A DNA stretch of 64,000 nucleotides from contig CP154954.1 of NCBI GenBank assembly GCA_039621445.1, forward strand, positions 56,690,433-56,754,432, written 5' to 3'. Under the pieces are notes generated by a model that was given only the letters and a program-made list of their open reading frames with translations, made no database searches and had not been told where the DNA came from. The position numbers and the translations under genes are program-made. Below, piece after piece: positions 54,861-64,000 of this stretch. This DNA is from Euglena gracilis. Taxonomy: Eukaryota > Euglenida > Euglenophyceae > Euglenales. Each line of letters opens with the position of its first letter. Position 1 is the stretch's first letter.

Positions 54861-55740
54861 TCCCCAGATCCCCTCTGCTGCGGTATCAACCTTTGTGTGT
54901 CCATCGACAGGAGCTGAGTGTGCGCAGCCTGTGTCTGCGTTCGCTCATTTGCTGCCGCACGCTGCCCCCCAGGCGGCTGTGGCTGCCTCCCAGGCTGCTG
55001 TGGCCGCCCCCCCAGGCGACGGTGGTGGCTGCCAACCAGGATGCTGTGGCTGCCAACCAGGCGGCTGTGGCTGCCTCTGCGATGTTCACCCATTCTCCGT
55101 ATGTGCCCATCCCAAACCATTTCCCGGCTGCGGGCGGGGACGCGGTGCCTCCTCCGCCTGCGGCCTTCCCGGTGTGTACGGGCCGGCACCCCCCCATGCC
55201 GATGGCCTGTGTCACGCCGTCCCCGTTCCTCTCACACCATTTCCTGCCAGCGCACCCCCATACCCAGTGCGCCCCGTTCATCCCCTGTCCCGATGGAGCC
55301 TTCGCCACCCATGGCTCCTTCCCGTTCCACCTCCAGGACCCGTCCTCAGCCTCAAGGGGGCGAGAGGGCACCACCGCCGGTGTCTGCGTCCTCAATCCCC
55401 CAACGCTGGCGCGGTGAGTCCCGGCCCTTTCCGGCCCCAACCCGGAGGCCACCCATTTTCCCCTACCCACGGCTACCCATGCCAGCCCACCGCCCCGGGG
55501 GTGGTTGGAAAAGCCTGGCGTCAAATCGTACTGGGTAGCGGGGGTTGTATTTGTGGTACTGCTGCTGCTGCTGCCGTTGCTTGCCTGCCGATTCGCCAGA
55601 GTGCCTGCTGCGCAGTGGACCAAGACGCTGGCGGAGGCTGGGTACGTGGAGACTACACCGTCGGAGTCGAGCCGACGGATGGCAGCGGATGTCTCTGCCC
55701 CTGTCCTTCACACTGACACTGATACTGTGCAGGCAGGAGG
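54861..55740 (+). other. Post-pol region with possible membrane-segment ORF
   Basis: GC-rich like the chromovirus. One plus frame (54893-55417) encodes Pro/His/Ala-rich sequence with a tandem VAANQ(D/A)AVAANQ repeat. It is followed after a GTGAGT by a frame that starts near 55505 and encodes SYWVAGVVFVVLLLLLPLLA, a strong transmembrane-like stretch, then WTKTLAEAGYVETTP. Part of the hydrophobic run is a (CTG)n tract, so it may be fortuitous. It might be a third element ORF, the 3' UTR/LTR, or unrelated. Confidence 0.25.
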
Positions 55741-57020
55741 AGGCTGGCACCAAGGCCGGAAGCCAGAGGCGGGCGGCAGCCAGGGGCAGAGCAGACCCCC
55801 CCCCAGCCGGCCAAGGGAAGACAACGGCCGGGAGAGAGCGGGGGGGCGGAGGCCACACAGACAAGCCAGCGGCCCAAGGGGGCCACCAGCCAGCCCCCCC
55901 CCCCCCCGCCAGCGAGGGGAGGCAGACAGCCAGGGCAGCCAGGCACACCCCCCAGGGGAGACAGGCAGCCGAACCGAAGCCAGCCAGGCCCCCCCAGGGG
56001 GAACCAAAGCCACCCCCCCCCCAGGGGGAACCGAAGCCAGCCATGCCACCCCCAGGGGGAACCGAAGCCACCCCCCCCCAGGGGGAACCGAAGTCAGCCA
56101 GGCCCCCCCAGGGGGAACCGAAGCCACCCCGCCCCAGGGGGAACCGAAGCCAGCCAGGCCCACCCCAGGGCCCGGGGAAAACGAAGCCAGCCCCCCACCC
56201 AGGGGGCACCGAACAGCCAAAGCCTGCACCAGCAAGACGAGAGGCCCCAGAGGGCCACCGAGCCAAGGCCCCTCAGAGGGCCACCGAGAGGCCCCAGATG
56301 ACCACCGAGCCAAGACCCCCCCAAGGGGCCCCACAGGGCCACCGATCCAGGACCCCCCCCCCCGGGGCCCCATAGGCAACCGAGCCAGGGCCCCCCCCCC
56401 CCCCAGGGGGCCCCAGAGGCAACCGAGCCAGGACCCTCGCCAGGCCCCCCCCCAGGACCCCCCCCCGGGGGCCCAGAGGCCACAAACCCAAGACCGCCCC
56501 CCCCCCGGGGCCCAGAGGCCACAAACCCAAGACCGCCCCCCCCCCCCCGAGGGCCCAGAGGCCACCAACCATGGCCCCCCCAGGGGGCCCAGAGAGCACG
56601 ACGAAAGACCCCCCACACACCAAGGCAGAAGACCCCAGGGGGACCCCCCGGGCAAAAAAAAAAAACCGCCCACCGGACCCCCCCGGAAAAAAAAAGCCCC
56701 CAGACCCCCCCGAAAAAAAAGCGCCCCCCCCCCCCAGGGGCGCCCACACAAAAAAAAGCGCCCCCCCCCCAGGGGCGCCCACACCCACCGGAGCACCAGA
56801 GCGCCAAACGAGAACCGAAGAGAGCGCAAGGAGCACCCCCCCCCAGAGAGCCACAAGAGAACCGAGCAGGCGCAAGGGAGAGAACGGCACGCCCCCCACC
56901 CCAGCCAGCCGAAGGAAGCCAGGCAGGGGGCAAAGGAGGCGAGCCGAAGAGACCCCCAAGGCACCAGAAAGACCCAAGGGAGCCCAAGGGAGCTGCAGTA
57001 CCGCAGGAGGTGATGGTGAG
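55741..57020. repeat. C-rich tandem repeats (CCCCCAGGGGGAACCGAAGCCA and relatives)
   Basis: About 1.2 kb dominated by C runs and short units: CCAGGGGGAACCGAAGCCA (55990-56160, ~30 bp apart), GGGGCCCAGAGGCCACAAACCCAAGACCG (56460-56570) and AAAAAAAAGCGCCCCCCCCC (56690-56790). A 502-codon Pro/Arg-rich frame spans it and reflects composition. Base composition changes sharply at about 57020. Confidence 0.8.
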
Positions 57021-58570
57021 GTGAGGTGATGAGTAAATGGGCCTTGGGGCTTGGAAAATCATTGAAATCGTCATTTTTGGATTTAAGTCGAATTAAAAGT
57101 TCGGAAAAGGTTCTGTGGGTAGGCCTTTGAAGCCTGAACCCCTATTTTGGCCTTTCCGGCCTTAACTGGCGAAATTACCTGGACCAGTCGGCCGAATTTT
57201 TCCGGTTGGCCTCGGCTCTTTTTTGAGGGGGCCGCCGGCCTTCGAATTCAATGTATTCAAACTTTTATTTTTTTTTGCTCTTGAGCTTTTCCAAATCAAC
57301 CTTCAAATTAACTTTTTTAATCAAAATCAGGTTCTAGCAAGCACAAACAATTGATTTTTTTTGTAGTGTACCAGTACATTGTACGGGCAAAGAACAGATT
57401 GAGTTTGATATTGGGGGGTTCGATTTGGGGCTGTGCTTAACTAGGAATTTGCACTGTTCGCCGCAGGATCCGAGAAACAACCACCCAAAGAAAGGGTTTC
57501 AACTGCGACCCTAAATAAACCCCCTCCCCATCAGGTTCTTGCGTACAACCCTGTGGAGGTTGCTGAACTGGCCTTTTCTGCAAAAAAGTTCATTGCGATG
57601 TCAGGAATGTCTCCTGCTTCCTACTCTATTGTCTCCCCCCCCCCGTGGAACCCGGGTCCGCCGGCATGTCCGCGGGGGACGGCGACATGGCTGGCGATGC
57701 TGTGGACGGTGATGAGGACGACTGGTCGTCCGTCCCTGACGACGTCGTCCCTTACGATGTGGATGTGGACTACTCGGACGCGGACCTGCCAGCAGAAGAA
57801 GACACTCAGGCTGCCTGCGGACCCGTTTTTTCGGGTTGGGTGTTTGCCGCTGGAAAGTTTCAGCCTCTCCCCGTTTTTGCGTTCTGGTGGGTTTTAGCCC
57901 AAATTTTTTTTGGAAATTTGCTTTAACGGGCCCGATTTTGGCCCCCCCCCCTGACGACCTTTTGAGGTCGACCGCCGGGCGGCGGAGATTTTCCTTTTAG
58001 AAGGCCTTTTCAAGGGCGGTTTAGCTCTAATTTTAAGGCTTTCTAAAGATTTCCCTTAAAAATTCCCTCTCCTAGGGCGCCCATGGTTTGGTTGTGAGGG
58101 GAGAGATTGAGTGATGCTAGGTATTCCCAAATGGTGATTTTGGGTTTATTTAGCACATTTTAAGCTTTTTATGCATTTTTCCTTTGGTTTCAAGGGAAAA
58201 TGTTGGATTTGGTGAGAGCGCTTGCAAGCGCTTGGAACAGAATTTTAAGAGATTGGCGCCTGAGTTCCTGGAGTTTTTGCAGGGGTTCGCAAAGCTCAAT
58301 AACGATGGAATTCAGCATAATTTATCAAAATCAAGGGGGGGAAACCTTGATTTTGACTTGGGTTGGTTGATTTTGATGCAATAGGCAAGAATTTGGGATT
58401 TGAGAGCGCTTAGAAATCAGCGCACTCAATCCTAAATTTAACTGCCCATCAGGGGCATCAAAATCATTTTCTTTTCACAGGGTTTTCCTCTTTACCTTTT
58501 GCACCATTGTATTTGTTGTGGCAATTACTCCAATTACAATCAAGTATTGAGTTTGGAATTTCAATTGCAA
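57021..58570. other. Leader region of the second retroelement or intergenic; no LTR identified
   Basis: AT-rich sequence upstream of the second gag. It contains a short acidic plus-strand frame (57666-57830: SAGDGDMAGDAVDGDEDDWS, then DVVPYDVDVDYSDADLPAEE) preceded by a pyrimidine run, and long T/G-rich stretches. This is where a 5' LTR would be expected, but its partner lies outside the window, so the ends cannot be set. No primer-binding site was recognised. Confidence 0.35.
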
Positions 58571-61500
58571 ATGGAAGGTCAACAAAACAATCAATCATTT
58601 GAAGAAGGAGAGGTTTGTCTTCCCCCCACCTCATCTGTGGGAAAAGGGGCAGGGGGTGGGTCTCTTCAACTCAGGCAACCACAGGCCATTTTTCACCCCA
58701 AAACCCCCTTTTTGGCCCAGAAACTGTGAGAAATGACACCCAGCGGGGGGTTGTTGGCTCTCACTGGTTCAGCTGAGCAGGGAGGGGTTGAAACCCCAAA
58801 GGAACCCCCCTTGGAGATCCCAGTGACACCCGCCTCAGGGGTCGGGGAGGATCCACTGGGAAGTTCCTCCTTGGAAATGATGGCCCAGTTTCGGCCACAG
58901 GGGGGGGGGGGGGCGGAATGGGAAAAAAATTCCGACACAAGTCGGCTCGAGGAGCCAAAAAACGATCCTACGCCGGAAACTGGCCCGGGGCGGGGGTTTC
59001 CGCTTCACCCCAGTGCTGCCGGGGGACATGGCAGCACGGGTGTGAAACGTGGTAAGCAGAGGGGTACTTATCTGTTATCGTACGACGGACCCCCCCCCTT
59101 TCGGTTATGGTACGACGCCCTTTTTCTGGGTTATTTAGGGTTAAATAAAGGAGTAGGGTTAGGTGCGCTCATGCTACAGTGCGCTACATGGCCACGTTGC
59201 GCTACATGGCCACGTTGCGCTACATGGCCATGTAGCGCAACGTGGCCATGTAGCGCAACATGGCCATGTAGCGCTACATGGCCATTATGGGGTTATTGAA
59301 GGAGTAGGGTTAGGTGCGCTAATGGCCACGTTGCGCTACATGGCCACGTTGCGCTACACGGCCATGTAGCGCAACGTGGCCATGTAGCGCAACATGGCCA
59401 TGTAGCGCAAACATGCATGTGCGCACCTAACCCTATTCCTTTAATTAACCCTAAATAACCCAAAAAAAGGGTGTCGTACCATAACCGAAAGGGGGGGGGG
59501 TCCGTCGTACGATAACAGATAAGTACCAGCAGAGGTTTTTCCTTCAGCCTTCAGTTGGAAATTTTGGGTTGGAAATCCCTGCTCAGAATGTTTTCTTTGA
59601 TTATCAGCCAATGGCCCAATCTCAGATGGCAAATCTGACGATTGGAGTTTCGGGGCACAGGGAGTTGGGACCCGAAACCAGTTTGGCTGGACTCAGAACC
59701 CCCACAAATATGGGACAGATGTTGGAATTTTAGGGTGGGGATGGCCAGGTTGTCATTTCCAACCAACCGTGTTTTCCAGAGCCTTTTTCAGGGGTTTTGC
59801 CTTTGCAAAATATGGGGTACGGTTTTGTGCTGCCTGAGTTGCAACCTCTCCCGGACTTTTCATGGGTGCAAAATTTAGGGAATCTGCCATCATTACCCGC
59901 TTTTGCATTGCCTTTGCCTCCAGCTCAACCAGTTTCTTCAACACCAGCCCAAGAGCCGGTGGCACTTTTGCAGTTTTCCCAACCATCCCAGGTAGATGGG
60001 CTGGCGAAGGAAACGGGAAGTGCCTCGGCAGGGCAGGTGCGTGATAACCCCAGCCCAGTTTTCTTTGAAAAGCAAGCACAGGGCCATGTGCTGGGCTTAA
60101 ACAATAACAATAACTGGGACAGCAACGAACGGGTCAGAGCAGAAGTGGAGCAGGCAGAGGAAAACCCGAAGGACCAGCCCAGCTCTACTTCTCGGCGACC
60201 CCGAACACCAGCTTCATCACCAGGTAGTGATGAAGTTCAGCAAAAACGGCTGCACCGTGAGGTTGATCACGGTCAGCCAGCTGCTGCAGCCCCCCAGCCT
60301 CCTCATATTTTCATCGAGGGGGGTGAGGAGGAGGTCCAACCCCCAGCCTATGAAAGTTCTGAAGCCACCCCCAGGGGGGGTTCACAAAATCAGGGATTTG
60401 AAGACGGCTGGGGACAATTTTTACAAAGTAACAGAGACCTCCAGTGGACAGTGCAGCACCTGACTTTTCGGGTTTTGGCTTTGGAAAAAGCCAACGAAGA
60501 GTGGGTTCTGCAGCAGCAGCAGCAACAACCCCCCCGCTGTCGACATCCACCTGGTGGAGCACATGGCTGCACGAATCGAAGAAACGGCCAGGGCTGACTG
60601 CCTCCATATTTTCGAACTTTTTGAGAAAAAATGTGAGGCCCAGGTGCAAATTTCTGTGCAAAAAATTGGCGCACAGGCACTAGAACTTTTTGTCGGGCAG
60701 GAAAAAAGTTTTGAGGAAAAACTGGCCCAGCAGTTTTCTTCGAGCCGTGATCAGTTTTTGGCCCTGAGGCAGGAATTTTTACGAATTTTGGACAGCCTGC
60801 CACAGGAAATTTTTAAGCAAGTGCAAAGTCAGGTGGCTGCCTTACCAATTTAGGATCTCGTGCTTGAAAATTTTCGGCGGTTTGCTGAGAACTTTAAAGC
60901 CGCCCAGACAGCTCAGCGGGGGGAGGCAGAAACTCTCCAGGAGCTGGCCGTTGTCGCTGCCAAAATCGTTGAAGTTCAGGCTGACCTGGTATCGCTGCGT
61001 AGTACGGTATAGGGCGAGGCCCAGCAGCTCCAGCAGTTCGCTGATTATGTTCGCCAGCTGGGTGAGCAAAATTCAGCAATGGATACGGCCCTCCATGGTT
61101 TTGGTGGGGGTATTCAGAAACTGCACCAGAATATTTCAGATGAAGTAAGGAAACGACACTCAGAAATGCAAAAACTGTTGACGGATTGTCAGCAGAATTT
61201 TCAGAGTGTTTATCAGCAGATTTTTTCCCAGGAGAGAAAATTTGGTGGGCTGGTGGAGGAATTAAGGCAGGGACTTGCAAAAGTTGGGGGGAACACTTTC
61301 GAGTTACAGAAAGTGCTGCAGGGTTTACAAAAAAATGGACCCGTACACCCAACTGCAGAACCGAGAGGAGTTTTGCAGAGAATTTCTGACATGTGGTGGC
61401 TGCGGAAGGGCAGCCAGCAGCCCCTACACCCAGTGGAGCTGCCACAGCCTGGGCATCAGCTGGCCCAGCAGCCCGTCGTCCAGCTAGCCCAGCAGCCTGG

Positions 61501-63228
61501 CCAGCCAGCAGGCCAGCCGCAGCCTGCTCACGGGCTGCCAATGGGGCTGAGCCTGCCGTCGGCTGGACAGCAGCAGTCCCTGGGGCAGCCTCAGTCCAGC
61601 TCACTGGCCAGCAAGGTGCCCAGTGCTGACCCGGCTTTTTCAGATCAGATTATTTCTCAAAATAAATCTGAAGGTTCAAACATTTCCCCTCCCTTAGTTT
61701 TTGAGGGGGGATTTGTTTTGGAGGACACACAAGATACGGCAGTGGTTTCTTCCGTGTCATTGTGTGTCCCCCCACATATTTCTGCAGCCCCTGCTTTCTC
61801 GATTAGGCCCATCGGGACAGGGGGGGCTGCAGCCAACCCAGGTAACGGGTTGGTTTTTCCTTTTATTGGTGACCCAGTAGCTTTTGAAATTTTGCAGGGA
61901 GGTGCTAAGCCCTATTTTGATGAATCGGGCAGCATTTCCTGGCAAGATTTTGAAGTAGATTGGAATATTTACTGGGAGAGGTTGACATCAGGCAAACCGT
62001 GTTCTGATTTGCAAAAGCTGCAGGTTTTTGAAGCATGTTTAGGACCCAGACGAAGGGAGGAAATAAGGCTCTATCGGTTGAATGGAGCTAAATTAAGTTA
62101 CCCCACCATATTAACCCAATTCCAGAGCCGTTATGCCTCGAGTAAGGGGCTGACGGCTTGGAAAATATGGCAGGATGTAACTAGGGTAAACGAAGGAAAA
62201 ATTACCCGGCTGATCTGCAAGAAATTTGGATTAAATTTTGCAGTGCCTGGCACCATGTTAAGGATGCCACAGCCGGGGAGGCTCGGAGATTATTTTTGGA
62301 AAGAATTCCTCCTTTTTTAAGCAAGTTTTGCATAGAAGAGGAGGATAACCGAGCCCGTAAACAACCCATTGTCAGGCTCACAGGGATACCAAATCCCACG
62401 GTGGATGGGATTAAGAGGAGTGTGAGCCAGATCACTGGGGGGATTGATCCACGGAAAGTGGTTATCAAAAACCCTGGTACCATTTGCCTTATTTATTTCA
62501 GTTCTTCAGAGGAGGCACTGAAATTAACAGCCGTAAATGGAAGGAAATTGCAGGGAATGGAAAATTTCCTCAACGCCGAATTGGTGGAACAACTAATGAC
62601 TGTTGAGGAAATGTTTGCTTTTGCTGAGGGCAAGTTAGCTCTTCGGGAGAAGCAGGATTTGGCTTTGAATCAGCACCATTTTCCCAGATTATTCAGCAAA
62701 TCGACAACCAAAGGCTCGGGGAAAATACAGGTGTTGGAAAAAGGCCAGGCCCCCCCGGTGTCCCCAACATCCGTTTCAGCACCAGCAGCTGGGGGGGCAG
62801 GGTCACCCCTCAAAGTCTGCCCCACAGCCAGCTGCGAAAGGGGATAAGGGGCCAGCCCAGCCAGCCCCGCGGGGCAGGTCCCCTTCTTCGTCTTCGCGGC
62901 CAGCAGCAGTTCCATGGTCGCGAACCCAAAGTCCAGCACCCGAGCCCGGCAAGGCAAGGGGGGTCAGACCTGGACCCCGCAGGCATCGGGTAGGGGCAGG
63001 TCCCCATATCCATGCTTCAACTGTGGGGAGGGCGGACATTATTTTTATGAGTGTGATAAACCGCTGAGTGAGGCCCTTGCTAAATCTAAGGAATTTTGGC
63101 AAAATAATGGAAAAGGCAAGGGGCAGCCCAAGGGTAAAGGGCAGCCAGCCACTCAGCGAAATTCCTCAGGCAAGGGGGGTGCATGGTCAAAGGGGGGTGG
63201 GCCCACCTCTTCTCCCCCTGGGGCCCAA
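58571..63228 (+). pseudogene. gag: Second-element gag: Gln-rich coiled coil, capsid-like, RRM-like, CCHC knuckle
   Basis: ATG at 58571 (MEGQQNNQSFEEGE) is a plausible start. Seen in order: Pro/Gly-rich N-terminus; the MITE; Gln/Pro-rich stretch (59530-60540); long amphipathic helices typical of coiled coils (60560-61340); a Gln/Pro-rich linker (61390-61620); capsid-like FDESGSISWQDFEVDWNIYW, then LQKLQVFEACLGPRRREEI (about 61915-62070); AWHHVKDATAGEARRLFLER (about 62240); an RRM-like segment PIVRLTGIPNPTVDGIKRSV through EEALKLTAVNGRKLQG (62365-62555); and the nucleocapsid knuckle CFNCGEGGHYFYEC (C-x2-C-x4-H-x4-C, 63016-63057) with a GKGKGQPKGKGQ tail. Frameshifts near 60540, 62200, 62810 and 62950 and several stops disrupt it. 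Confidence 0.75.
59063..59527. mobile_element. 465-bp MITE with ~110-bp terminal inverted repeats and 8-bp target duplication
   Basis: Ends GGTACTTATCTGTTATCG ... CGATAACAGATAAGTACC. The first 29 bases of both ends are identical, and the homology continues to about 110 bp with a few differences (C-run length, an AAATAAA/AATTAAA change). The target duplication AGCAGAGG is at 59055-59062 and 59528-59535. The interior holds GCGCTACATGGCCACGTT-type 18-bp tandem repeats in both orientations and no ORF of interest. An 8-bp duplication fits hAT, P or Merlin-like transposases; the ends do not let me choose. Confidence 0.95.
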
Positions 63229-63268
63229 TAGGGGGGTCAGGGGCAGTTTGAGAAGGGGGGGGCTGCCC
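63229..63268 (+). promoter_or_regulatory. Candidate gag-pol stop-codon readthrough signal
   Basis: UAG at 63229-63231 ends the gag frame right after the nucleocapsid tail, and the same frame stays open through 38 codons into the methyltransferase. The stop is followed by GGGGGTCAG and then GGGCAG (63241-63246), which can pair with CTGCCC (63263-63268). The loop carries an eight-G run that could pair with the downstream C/U-rich TCTCTCCACCC. UAG followed by G, a spacer of 8-9 bases and a stem or pseudoknot is the known layout of gammaretroviral gag-pol readthrough. Fold and function are inferred. Confidence 0.45.
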
Positions 63269-63345
63269 ATGGCCGTGTCTCTCCACCCTGTGAGGAAAAC
63301 GGTGTAAATATTTCTGATTCAAAAAACTGGGCTGTACAGGATTTT

Positions 63346-63978
63346 ATGGCTGATTCGGGGTGTGGTGAGAAACATTCTTTGGACCAGCCCCCCAGATTTC
63401 TGAATCGGCCCCGATACTCCTGGAGGGAAGGGAAATGTTCAAGGGTTCCCATTTTGCACACAAACCTGCCACAACCCAACCCCCTACCATCAGCTCAGCG
63501 ACCTCAGGCATTAGATTTATTCGCTGGCACAGGTTCGGTGGGGAGGCGGTTGGCAGAACGGGGGTATGAAGTTTTGTCAATTGAAAATGCTCCCTGGACG
63601 GACATCCACCCCCACACAGATATTTTGACCTGGGACTACAGGCGATACCCGGTTGGATTTTTTGAGGTCATTGCCGCTAGTCCCTCCTGTAATATTTATT
63701 ACACGGCTTATAACCCCAGGCCAAGGGATTTCTCCCAGGCGGATGCCCTGGTGGAGAAAGCCCTGGAAATTATAAATTATTTTCAGCCAAAGTTGTGGTG
63801 GTTGGAGAACCCCCGCACTGGTCTTTTGCGAAATAGGGAGGTGGTGAAAAACCTGCCCTATATCGACATTAATTATGGTCAGTTTTCGGATTGGGCTTAC
63901 AAAAAGCCCACACGTTTCTGGTGCTGCCCAGCCATTTCACAATTACGGTCGGTGTTGTGCGATGGCGAATTGTCCTAA
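63346..63978 (+). pseudogene. DNA cytosine-5 methyltransferase-like domain of the second element
   Basis: One open frame with no start codon of its own needed, because it continues from gag across the UAG at 63229. Motif I is ALDLFAGTGSVGRRL (63508-63552). Motif IV is EVIAASPSCNIYYT, with Ser-Cys replacing the usual Pro-Cys but the catalytic Cys kept (63688-63690). Motif VI is LWWLENPRTG (63793-63822). KKPTRFW follows near 63910. At about 63966 the frame breaks: the family-like NCPNLVMGDN continues in the next frame to the window end, matching GQCENIV of the first element. The two domains share the LENPR and PTRFW blocks but differ widely elsewhere. Substrate and activity unknown; the motif IV change may weaken it. 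Confidence 0.75.
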
Positions 63979-64000
63979 CCTGGTGATGGGGGACAATGGG

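Larger units (their letters stand above)
58571..64000 (+). mobile_element. Second retroelement with gag, CCHC knuckle and methyltransferase-like domain (pol outside window)
   Basis: Plus-strand gag (58571-63228) and methyltransferase-like domain (63346 to beyond the last complete frame near 63980). The rest presumably continues past base 64000. AT-richer and Gln-rich, clearly different from the chromovirus next door. In-frame stops: TGA 58727, TAG 59731, TAG 60851, TAG 61010, TAG 63229. Frameshifts near 60540, 62200, 62810, 62950 and 63966. A MITE interrupts gag at 59063-59527. Without pol it cannot be assigned to Ty3, copia or another clade. Confidence 0.75.

Noticed and set aside
55505-57013. 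502-codon Pro/Arg-rich plus-strand frame
   Set aside because: Most of it is C-run tandem repeat translated; all three frames are similarly open. Only the first ~80 codons with a hydrophobic segment deserve mention.

Overview
This is nuclear DNA of a eukaryote, most likely an alga or another protist. It is not bacterial: the one clearly recognisable host gene is broken into short exons with canonical GT...AG junctions, introns reach kilobases, and most of the window is repeats and retroelements. I cannot name the lineage. Hints are TTAGGG-type repeat tracts (CCCTAA on this strand), very frequent runs of 8 or more G or C, and retrotransposons carrying a DNA cytosine methyltransferase-like domain, an association described before in dinoflagellates (Symbiodinium) and a charophyte (Klebsormidium).

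Layout. 1-6.7 kb: AT-rich, nearly gene-free, with one GC-rich candidate exon (minus strand) of a secreted hydrolase. 6.7-17.0 kb: a minus-strand NAD-dependent malate dehydrogenase gene in at least seven exons. Its introns hold two clusters of a palindromic repeat around TTTGCGCAAA and a 650-bp GT-rich microsatellite, and its first visible exon lies between the arms of a ~420-bp inverted repeat. 17-40.8 kb: a mosaic of minisatellites, ~810-bp tandem repeats, several unrelated palindromic repeat families and degenerate telomere-like repeats, with no convincing host gene. 40.9-42.1 kb: a foldback-like element with ~190-bp inverted arms and a tRNA-like sequence inside. 42.2-46.3 kb: a decayed minus-strand non-LTR retrotransposon with reverse transcriptase, zinc knuckle and restriction-like endonuclease motifs; part of its reverse transcriptase is inverted. 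46.3-54.9 kb: a plus-strand Ty3/gypsy chromovirus in the order gag, cytosine methyltransferase-like domain, protease, reverse transcriptase/RNase H, integrase, chromodomain, truncated at its 5' end and broken by frameshifts and stops. 54.9-57.0 kb: proline-rich and C-rich sequence with a possible membrane-segment ORF. 58.6-64 kb: a second plus-strand retroelement with gag, CCHC knuckle and methyltransferase-like domain; its pol would lie beyond the window. A 465-bp MITE with an exact 8-bp target duplication interrupts its gag.

The main result is that two clearly different retroelements a few kilobases apart both place a methyltransferase-like domain between gag and pol, and both have an RRM-like fold candidate at the end of gag. 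In the second element gag and methyltransferase share one frame separated only by a UAG, followed by a G-rich spacer and a potential stem, an arrangement like retroviral stop-codon readthrough. Both copies carry lesions, so they are probably not active themselves. No LTR or primer-binding site could be identified for either one.
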